A stretch of 64,000 nucleotides of DNA, from positions 22,404,207-22,468,206 of the forward strand of contig JAFMSR010000013.1 of the NCBI GenBank assembly GCA_022818135.1. Reading direction: 5' to 3'. The stretch's first letter is position 1; each line of letters starts with the position of its first letter. The position numbers and the translations under genes were made by a program. Shown here piece after piece: positions 14,701 through 26,700 of the stretch. The DNA comes from Saxidomus purpurata (Eukaryota; Mollusca; Bivalvia; Venerida; Veneridae). Under the pieces are notes generated by a model that made no database searches, was not told the origin of the DNA, and worked only from the letters and a program-made list of their open reading frames with translations.

Positions 14701-17700
14701 TAATCTGTGTATGCCTTTGACGTACAACAGTGTACACAGTGTACGAAATCAGACTGTATCCAACCGGAAGTCGCCACCGAATAGACACACAGTAACTGTT
14801 TTAATTTTTTATCACGTTTACCGTGTAGTTTTATTTCAAGTTTTCAAACAAGAATAGGGAGAGTACAGTAAATATTCTGATTTTATTTGATACAGAGATA
14901 ATACCATGTATCGGGAAATATCGAAGTTTATGTTTAACATTGTTTATCTGTTAGAAAACATAACAAACAATTATTGAAAATAGTTCAGTTGTTCTGAAAT
15001 TGCGATATTTTGTCAATTTATCTCTTCCCAACATTGTTAAGCGAAATTTAGTAGCCACCATCCGGTACAAGGATGTCTTATCCGTAGATGAGTTCCAACA
15101 TTGATGTCTTTTTATTGCATTTCTTTTGAAGAAAATACCCTTTTTGTGGTATATGTATCGATTGGACTGTATGCCACTGTATTCGCTAAGACACTGTATG
15201 CAAAAAGCATATTTATTATGACTACATGACTATTCGCAAATATGTCTATTTTATATTTCCCGTTATTTCATATAGGCATACCTGACTGGCAGTGCTATTA
15301 TCGCAGTTTCACTTTAACATCCTTTTGATATTGATATCATCAGTCATTCCATTACATTTTCACGAGGAAATTATTCAAAATCAAAGTTGAAACGTTGTTA
15401 AATGACAGCACATATACTGTAAATTCGACTAGAACTATCACTGAGGTGAACTTAAGGCTTCTGTGAAGTATAATTATTCACCTTGAAGGTTAAAAGCACA
15501 CAATTGATATTTTATACCCCTGTCCTTGACCTGTGCGCGAAACATGCACCATGCACGTAGGTACTTATCCCTTCTGTGAAGTTTCATAATCGACAAGGGT
15601 GAATTTAGCGTCCACAAGATTTTACTATCCCGAGCCCGTGTGACCTTGACCTTTGACCTAGAGACCCGAAACATAAAACCATGCACAACTAGGTAGAAGA
15701 TAATAAGCTATGACTCAATCATTTAATTTAGTAAAGAATGTCCCCAATTCAATAAACAACATAGAAATGTGATCAATGTACATGTACAATATTACAATTA
15801 CTGAAGCAGTAAGTGCACTTCAAGGTGCATTTTGAAAGAAAATGAATCATCTACAATGTATTTGAAAATTGACAGTACTTGGTACCAACAGGGCCATTCC
15901 ATACAAGTAAATGATATTTCATGACAATCCCTGTACACAATTACACTTTTAAGTTTTCAAAAAGGACTTTCAAAAGACTTCTTTCACGAAATTACCATTT
16001 ACCATGATTACCATTATTCGGAGGCGACTTCCGGTTGGATACAGTCCGAGTTCGTACACTGTGGTGTTAGAAAATATTTTTTGCACATTTTTCGCTGAAT
16101 TCCGCCTCAACTTATTATTAACATGTGTGCTTGTTCTGTGCTTTCTGTTGTGTCTACATTATGTATGTGCTTAGCGCTGCCTTTATCAAACTAGTGTGCA
16201 TCTTTTCTGCTTTGAGGACTCATTTCTTTGTGTGTAAGATTTTCCTGGTGAGTGATATGTTTAATGATGTTTAAGAATTGTATCTTACATGATGTACATG
16301 TAATGATTATTTGTATTATTTAAATGTCCATAAACAATTCGGGTGGTAGGGCGTTAACAAAATTTAAAGTTGAATTTGATATAATTGCAGTTGAAGAATT
16401 TGAAAAGCGTTTTTACAGTTATCCTACTTACAACCCTGACACAAAGGACACCGACTTTGCAGCATATCAATGCTATGACCATATATGGATAGCTGCTCTG
16501 TGTTTACAATGTACATCACTAAGGCTGCAAGATGCAGGTACTATTTTGAGTTATTCATGAGAAACGAACGTTTAAGTTTGAACATGAATCCAATGGTTCT
16601 GCTTAACGTAAACGTATCATAATTAGTTGTTATACTTATGATGCATACATGCCTCCAGCTGTCTGTCACTAACCGTTTAGTTAACTCATTTTTTCTATTC
16701 AACACCGAATTAATATTAATCGTTGTTCCAACCACTACTTTCGCTAATATCAAAGTCGTTATTAATAGGGCTCTAATTACAATATGGTTATTATTTATGA
16801 CTATTCCTCAATTGTTTATGTATACAAGCATAACTGTTTTCAGAACATCCGAAGACTCTTGATATGTTCACGTATCAAGACTCCGACATAAACGACATTA
16901 TATTCGACTGCATGAGTAAAACTAACTTTACAGGCGTTTCCGGCAAGACCATCTTTACCACTGGTGCTGATCCGGATAGAGTTATAAAAATAGAACGCAT
17001 ACAAGGTTAGCAAGATTTCAGACTGATTAAATACTGTAAATATGACTGATTTCCAATATATATTTTTGTACCCACAACTCTTACTGCCAAAAGTTTTTTT
17101 TTTTTCAAGTTTAATGGAACTTATCTAAAGTTAAAAGCAGCAGAGCTATTTATTGATTTTATGTTATTTGCTGAACAATTATGTGAAAGGTAAATAAGTC
17201 TGATGCACTGATTAACTTCCATGAGATAAACACAGATGAAACACAATGTAGAATCAAAACCTAAAAAGTATATAATTATCCGCAAAGAACATAGCAATTC
17301 ACCATAATCCCAAAAGTTAAAAAAGCAACTTTAAATGAACAAAACTTACATCTAGCAGATTATATTATCTAAACATAGATAATGTGTTCAATGAACGTAA
17401 ACTACCACAAATAATCAATATATAGGCCTTCTGTAATAAATCGCTATCCACCCAACAACATCTCTACATGTATTACATGTATTGAAGGGTTTACGGTACT
17501 GCAACATATGTTATAACAATGATTATATCAATAATGACTGGAATGCATAGCTTAAACTTTTCGGTTAAGTTATAATACTTCCGAATATTATATTATTTAT
17601 GTTTTTGATGTTATTTAGTTTGACATCAGTTATAGGGTCTGTCCGTTTAAAGCGACTATTGGATAAATATTTACATGTTTCTTTTAGCATGAAATTTAGG

Positions 17701-20700
17701 CTCACCTGACAACGTAGTACTCATGGTGGGCTTTTAGGATCATTGGCTCCGTCCCTGTTCGAACAATTATATTCCACGGAGAACTCTGGTTGCCATAGCA
17801 ACGGAAAGGAAAAACTAAATAAAACTATTCTAACCCCAAACCGGAGACCAATAACTTACATATTTGGCATGTAGTATCGTCTATCAGACCTCCACAAAGT
17901 TGTTGAAATTATAGTTGTAATTGACCCCGTCCCGAGGGTCACTTGATATTGCAAAGGCTTATTTAGGGAAAATATTTTTTAGAATCTTCTTGTTTAACAC
18001 TAATAGGCTCAGAGTTTACATACTTAGAATGTTGCATTGTGTAGCAGTCCTCTTCCAAGTAGTTCAAATAATGAATATCGGGTCAAAATTAAAAAAAAAA
18101 AAATGTTTGAAATCTTCTTGTCTCAAACCACAAGGAATGGAGCCTAGATATTTGACAGATAGCATTGCCTATTAGTTCTCTACCAAAATTGCTCAAATCT
18201 TAACCCGCTTTCAAAATCCAACCCACTATGACCTACATTGAGATATATAGGATAATTTTTAAAAATCTTCTTATCTCAGACAACAAGTCTCAGAGTTTAG
18301 ATATTTTGCCTGCAGTGCTGCTTGCTCAGATCATACCCATTGAGTCTAATGCGGGGTCACCTGACCTACTGACCTACTTTCTTGTTTTTCAAAGCTATAG
18401 CTATGAAATTTGAATTATATAAATAGTATTGCATGCATATTTCAACATTGATCTTAACTTAATTTGATCTTGACCTATTGATTTACTTTCTGGGTTGTTG
18501 AAGCTAAATCAATGCAATTAGGACCATGTATACAGTTTTGCATTTGACTTGGACTTCGACGACGGCTTGCATTGACTTTGGTCTTGACCTACTGACTTAA
18601 TTTCTCGTTTTTGAAGCAACAGCAGTGCAATTTGAACTATATTGATAGTTTTTAATGCAGATTTCAACTTTGACCTCGGCTAGACGACTCGGACATACTG
18701 AACTTATTGCTGTTTTAAAGCTACATCAATAACATTTGACCATTTTTGCATATAGTTTCAGCTTAAACATTGGCTGACCTTGACTGACTTGTTTGAAGCT
18801 ACATCAATGAAATTCGAACAATTTGTACAGTTTTCCACCAAAACTTTCCTATTTGACCTTGGCTGACTTTGGCTTAACCTTTCTTGGTTTTGAAGTTAAC
18901 TTGGACTACTTTTGCAATGGTGCAAGCGATATAACTCCTTAGACTCATCGATTATGGTCCTTTTGATAATCTTTCTGATTTAGTTCCTGATATAGGGAAA
19001 AATGCCATCGTCTCTTGAAATCTTCTTAAAGGGTACACCAGTGTATAGAGAAACCTTCCTATTTATTATTTTAAATGAAAATAAGACACAAAAGTATACA
19101 TATCGTCTAAAATAATTAGTGATGTAAGGTCGAGAAGCTTAAAGTGCCAAAACTATTGAAAATAATTTTCGAGGGTCATAAAATGTGACGCAAAATGTAA
19201 AGATTAGATACCCCGAAGCTACGAGTAAGAGAAACTATTAGGACAAAAGAAAAAACAAAAAATGTAATTAGCGTCAGTGTTTGTATGGATTTGTGTATAA
19301 AAAGCTGCATCAAAACTGAAATTGTTTAACGAAAAGACTAACCGTATATTCAAATTAATAGAAGTATATGACAAAAAAGCTGTTTAAATTTCCTTTAATA
19401 TGATATTTTGAAAATTTGGAACATCATTTTAAATTTGACAAATATTTAGTCCTTAAATGGCAGTTTAATTTTTCACCTTGTCGTTCGATAGAGATGAGAT
19501 CTCGCACGCTGTGGGTAAGATATCCCAACACTTTACCTAGTGAGCTTACCTTACATTATCCGAACTACTTTTTATTTGTATTATACTTGTGTATAAACTC
19601 TGTGTTACTTGTATTCATGGATGTTTACCATAAACTATGGTCTCGCAAGGAAGAATAAACTATAATTGCGTTATTTTCGTGATTTTATAAGAGAGAGCAT
19701 TTATTTCATATAATATATTTCAAGATAATTTGTAGTCTTGATTATTCGATATATTGTACAAACTTGCATTGCTAGAACACGCGTTGCATTTTTCAAACCA
19801 CAAAAAGGCGAAAATAAATTTTTCAAGTTCCTCTTAGATAAATTACTTAACAGGTTCTCTTCAAGTTGGTAAATGACCGTAAAACACATTATATTATTCA
19901 GGTTAATATATAATAACTATATATTCTGTTTCGAAATGACTTCATACATTTTTGTTTCCCCGCGTTAATACAATACAGTTTTGAATGAGCACAATATATT
20001 GCAGGTCTAGACGCTAAGTGAAAAGTTTACGTATGAGCTAGTCAAACTCCTTTACAAGGGGCTGCCATGTTATATTTAATAAATATGATTTTCAGTTTAC
20101 CGTTCAAACTTATGCAAGCGATTTTCTCGTACAAATTGCAATTAATTCAAATAAGGTATAGAAGTATTAGGTAAAGATAGACAAGTAGAAAAGTTGCTGT
20201 GGATCGCAGCAAAGAAGACAGCGTTGCCCAAGGAAATGATGATGACTTGTATTAAAGGCAGAACTGTATTAGACTTCGGAACACGATTTTGAGACGTTAA
20301 AAAAAACAAGAGAGAGACATATTAAATCGACTGATTTTCTTTACTTGACTAGAACTGCCAACAAGAGTAGCCATCTTGACCCTATATCGTCCACCTGAGT
20401 GCATGGCCTACTTATTACACAATGTGATCAAAATCAACCTTGATCTACAAAATGTATATGTGTTCCACATTTAGTTAGGTCATCATCAAGACCGGAAGAT
20501 TCTGGCTTATTCTCATAAAATTGGTTATAAGATGTGACTTTTAGAGCAATAAAAAGTTATCTCTTGATCTGATCTTGTTACCTAGTTTTGGATCCAAGGT
20601 GACCACCATTCCAATATAACATAGACACACATTTTGACCAATGGTCATTTGATTGCCAAAAATTGTGGCTTCTAGAGTGTTTACAAGGTTCTTCTTTAAT

Positions 20701-23700
20701 TTGACTGTGTGACCTAGTTTCTATATAACTCCAGATGATCCAGATTCAAACTTGACCTAGAAATGATTGAGAAAAACATTTTGACCAATTTACATGATGG
20801 TAGTCTCTAGAATGTTTTCATGGTCGACAGTCATCCTTTGTATCAGGTGAGCTAATACTATGAAAACAAGAATAAATGCCGAAGTCTTGTAGAAGTTCAA
20901 AATGTTTTGCAATAACAATATAATCACATGCATACTCTTAATATACTTTAAACTTTAATACAGGGGCCGATTGATTAAAACAAAGGAATAGAAAGAAGCA
21001 ATTTTTTTTAATTTTCAAATTACACTGAGTCTTGCAATTACGACAATATACCCGTCAAATCCCTGGTTGCATTGTTTAGAGTGTTATAATAATTGTTTAT
21101 GACTACAATGTACAATAATGTGAAAGACATATATATACAAAATTTATACAAGAATATTAAGTGGAAGCTGTATGTTAGTTATTGCAAGGAAAACTTCGTG
21201 GCATACGATGTAATATTTCCCAGAATGGTGTTCTATTTAATCATTTGTTTTACAATATGTCAGAGTTTTTCTACCTAGAGTACTAGAGCAAAATCTAGAA
21301 ATGTGTGCAAAGGAAAGTTTCCAAAGGAACGATGCTCCCGCTTTGTGCTATTCAGTAACATGCAAATATGAAAATGTATAACGACTATCATACAGGTGCA
21401 CACATGTGTTTCTCTGAACATTAAGTGCAAATGTCCATAATCGAACTTGACCTGAAATGATCGATAATTACGAATGCAAATTTTATATAGTGGTATCTGT
21501 AGTGAGCATAGGCTATATTCAATGCATTGTTTATAACTGTACCTTCTTATGCGAATTTTAAATTTTTAAACATTTTTCCCTCGAACATCGTAATGGGGAG
21601 AAACAGTCCCGCAAAGATCGTTATGGCGGGTCTTTCAATTTGGAAAATTTTAATTGTTGGGGTAAAGACTACACCGCGTAAAGCACGAAACGTACCGGAA
21701 ATTTCCGCGATACGAACAAAACAATATAAACAAGAATACTAGAACTCGGTAAAACTACGAGCGGGCCTATATAACACAAATATCCATGCGGTGAAAAACT
21801 TGTTTTATAGTTTCTATTACAGAGAAAACGTCGATACTGCTCATAGTGCTCAATATTATTATTTCAAATAGTTAGTTTGTACAATGTAAATGCAGTATTT
21901 TTATACCGAAATTAAGCTTTTTAAGTCTTATCGGCGAACATTTCTGGTACGATCTGCCTTTTGTGTGTTCTGGTCTGGTCGGGTTTTACCACATACCTAG
22001 TAAATATTTACCGAAATGAATGTTATTTGCCGAAAAAAATTGTTTAATAGTAAAACACGATTATTCATCATTTTACATTAAACTATTAGTTTGCTTTGTA
22101 GCAATTTAGATACTGCATATTTAACAGTGGAATTTTGTTCAATGTCAGTAACTTCAACGAAGTCTTTTCAGTATCGAAAACGAATTTATTCACTACTACC
22201 GATACGGTGATAAATTGATCATTGCCACCACACCAGTGACTTCCAGTTACGTGACCCTAAACATGCGTTGCGCCTCAGCGCAACGCAATTACATATGTTT
22301 TAGTTGGCCCCAATACTGTGTCAAGCGCAAAATTTGTATGGCTGTGAGGTGTTATGAATCGATCGTTCCACACTAGAGCACTGGTTTAAGACAGTAGGGA
22401 TCCTGTTTTTTTCTATTTTAGGGGGTGAACGACGTCATGTTGCCATGTACAGACAAGACAACATTCCGAACTATTTTCAGTGGAAAGACACTCTTGTATG
22501 GAAAAGTACGTGCAACTTTCTTATCAATACAAAATAAATAAATGTGAAAATGATCCAAATGCGTAAAGGATAACATGTGAGAATAAAGAAATCAAGATTA
22601 TCAGTGAACATTCATACAAGTATACGTATATTAAACGCATCCTATCTGAAAGTCACAAACAACCTACAAATCCAGTGATTTAATATTGCTTTTTGATAAC
22701 GGAGCCGGTGTTTTTTTAACATGAAAATCTCTTTCTGGTGTTTCGGACTGCATCTTAGTTTTGTAAATATATATTTTGAACTTATTTATTTGACATTAAC
22801 ATGTTGACGTAAATATGTTTATTTAGTTTTATAAATATGTTAAAGGTTTGACGATAACCACAGACACCCCCAACGTCTTCTTTACAACAAATTGTAGATG
22901 GCATTAACATATCTGAATCTTTATAGATGGCCACATACCAAGAGATTCTACCTACATAACGAAATCACAGGTGGAAATTCCTGTGAGTTTATTTGTAGTT
23001 ATGACGTCACTAGCTGGACTTGGTATCTGCCTCGCTCTTACATTCTTCATCTTTAACATAGTCTACAGAAAAAATCAGTAAGTTAAAATGCGGACGCCAA
23101 ACTCTTTAATAATATATACTGCTAGCCGACTAAACAGTGTTTATAGTTTTCTTAAAAGTGTGTCCTTTGAAGGAAAATGTTATCTATCGTAACAGTTTAA
23201 AGCAAACACAGAATAACTTCCAATAAAGCATTCATTATAATCATACTGTACCATTTACAGCTTTCGAAGTATATAAATCTTTATTAGAGTCTCTTCTTCA
23301 AAGTGACAGGTCGTTTACCATGTACACGTAGTACTAACTTGTTTTATGACGAACGACATTGTTTTGGGTCATCCAATCGTTTATTATCTGAACCATTGTT
23401 TGAATAATTTTCGATATGTTCTTTGTTTAGATGTCAAAATTTCAAATATTTTGTAATTCGTCAAGTGTTCTAATTGACCTTGTTTAATTTTTTGCTTAAT
23501 TTGATACAGGTTAGTGAAGCTATCGTCACCAAACATTAACAACATCCTCTTACTTGGATGTGTGTTGTGTTACTGTACAGTCTTTTTCAAAACAACAGAC
23601 ACGGACAATGCTATCGTATGTAGGGTAAGTAAACCCATTCGTATATTACCTTGGCTTATCTATTAACGGAAAAGAAATGCGTTAATACCTGTTAATGGGA

Positions 23701-26700
23701 ATATACCACAATTTGAATTAGGTTCCAAATACATGTACCCATTGAACTTGATTAGAATATGACATTATGAAATGGATAACGAATGCTAGAGCTGCATATA
23801 TTGTTTATTTCAGTTATGGATAATAGGATAAACTGTTTTCTATTTCAGTTATAAATAACAGTATAAACATTTTCTATTTCAGAAATGAATAATAGGATAA
23901 TTTTGTTTCTCTTTCAGTTATAAACAGTAGGATAATGTTGTTAAAGTTAAAACGTACATTGAATATTCCTTTTTACAGGCACGAGTATTTTGCTTGAGCA
24001 TTGGGTTTACAGTAACATTTGGGGCCTTATTCTCCAAGACATGGAGAGTGTACCGAATATTTATCAACAAGAAACTTCAAAAGCGCGTAATATATTTATA
24101 ATAACTACAATAATTTTAAATTGCGCAGCTGATATACTTCATCAGATTTATTTTGTATAAGTTTGTTTAAGAATAAAGTGAATTTTCAACATCTCAGTTT
24201 TCACGCTGTCTTCTAAAAATAGAACGAGCTTTTGTCAAACAAGCTTCACTTCATAATACACACAAACAACCTAAATGGCAATGACAATAAAACATTAAGT
24301 TCATTTCAATATCCTATCAATTTTGCGATTGTTGCGAAATACTTCCCTATCAAATATGTGTTTAACATAATTATTATCTTAAATATTTTGAATCTGGTCT
24401 TCGACTTAAGGAGTAACTCCACTTGTTTCTTACGCAATGGACCTCACTATTTACATAGCATAGTGTTATGTATACTATAAATCAGAGGAGCCATTGTCTA
24501 CAGAGAAGTAGCTAATATAGTTAATATACTTAACTATATGACTAATGTTAAAATGTTCACACTCAGTTATCGTTTTTGGAAAGTAAAAATCAAAACCTTT
24601 CACAACTTAAGACAATTTCGATTGTTGTTTTTCAGACAATTAAGGATTATCAGCTGTTTGTAATTATTGGGGCCTTGGTTGCTGTACAGCTGCTTATATT
24701 CACCCTATGGGAGGCAATCGCTCCTCATCAAGTTCGTGTTAAATTTCTAGAAAAACAGGCAAGTAAAATTATTTATGCTTTTATCAAGTTTTAATCTGCA
24801 CGGTTTGAAAAGGTTACATTTGAAATGGGCTTAGAAATCCCATTTTCAATATAAAATACAAAATGTATACCACTATTGAGATTAATCTACGAATTTATTT
24901 GTATTTTCCTTTTAAACCATTTAATGTTTTTAGTACAACATGTAATATATAGTATTTCAGCAATGTAATGTCCTCGAACTCGTCTGTGGTCAAGTTTCTA
25001 AACCTTTTTATGAAGTATTAGTGCGTGTATGTTCTTATGTACATGTTAAAAATTGATGTAGTATATTAACTTATAATGCGAAATGCTATCAAACTATACT
25101 TACCTTAAGTCACGGTTTTTAATTGGGGAAAATATGTAGGAGGTCTGATAAGCTTAGTCGGTAGATCATTCGTCCTGTAAGCGACGAATCCCGGAGTCGA
25201 GAACATTTTTCTCACCCTATTACATTAAGCTTCCACAGTGTGACCGTAAAAGCAATGTAAGGTCTGTATCCGACACAAGATCTGTATCCGACACCTGCAC
25301 TTGATTGAATTAATAGTACTAACTGTAATTCGAGTACGAATTTCAACATAGCGGGAAAATGGTTAAAGTGTTTATTTATAAAGAAAAAGTATATCATGCA
25401 TTGATTTATTATTGAAGATCTATATGATGGGAAATGATGCAGAGATACACCCATATGTACGAGTGTGTGAGTCCGACTATTCTCAATATTTTAATTGGAT
25501 TATCTACGTCACACAAGGTGCTCTTCTGTCATTTGGAGTCTTCTTGGCTTGGGAAACTAGACAGGTTGGTATTTAGATTCCATTTAAGTATAGTTGACAA
25601 TCTGTTTTGAAAGAGGTTCACATTCATATTGTTCCATTTGCATGCTACGACACGACGGTCCCTGATCATACCCAATAATATCCCTCTAAACAAAATATTT
25701 CAATGTAAAGGGAAGTAACTGCGGTAAAGTTAATAAACAGCTTATACGTATAACAACGGCTATTGGTTGATTTCACCCAATCAGCAGAACGCATTCAACG
25801 ATATGACAACATGTATTTATAATGGAAACACACCGTTAAATAGTTTCCGTGATACATTGGTTAGTCAAGTGAATATGTACGATCTAGAGAAGGAACAATA
25901 ATTATTATAAAAGAATACTTAAGAGTTTGTTTCATTTCATGTTTTCGTAGTTAAATGTAATAGGATAGCTTATATAAGATAAACTCATTGTTTACACTGA
26001 CATTATATGCTGCTTATATTTTTATTTTTAGAATATAATTTTACTCGTCTTCTCGTCGTCTGTTTGTAATATGTCGTCTGGTGATTTATAGGCTCATGCA
26101 AGTAAAGTATACTTTAGTGCATATGTTTGCAGGTAAAAATAGAAGCACTAAACGACTCTCAACAAATCGGTATATGTATTTATAATGTGGTGGTTCTAAG
26201 TGCTGTTGGGCTCACTTTATCACTTCTACTGAAAGAACATGAGATACTGATGTACGGAATCATATCCGGTTGTCTAATAATTGGAACAACTCTGACACAA
26301 GCGGTCATTTTCATCCCAAAGGTAGAAGTTTTTATAAGTTCGTGGGCTTTTCTTTGATAAGATTTTAATTTAGAAACTCAGTTACAGCTTATAACAAGCC
26401 AATATTGTTTATTTTGAATATCAGTAGAAAATATGAATGAATTTAAACAAATGAGCAAAGAGAGCTTTTATTATCGTGTTTGTATCCATCTGACATCATG
26501 TCAGTTGTGGTATATTTTCATTAAAGGGAGGTCACTGCAGACTCCTTCTTTTGCTATGGTTGACGTCCTTATTTATATTTTTCAAAATTCTTCATCTAAT
26601 AAGAATGTTCAGAAAAGAGGGACTACGTGCTTTGTTGGCAATTAGCCATCATGGGTTGGTTAAATGTATCCATGCGTGTAAAATAACATAGCATTCTTCA

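Larger units (their letters stand above)
17006..22421 (+). other. Copy A intron 8
   Basis: 5.4 kb. It contains two large bivalve-type repeats (17697-18990 and about 20340-20860). The remainder has only short chance frames. Nothing gene-like is seen at 19000-20300 or 20900-22400. Confidence 0.6.
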
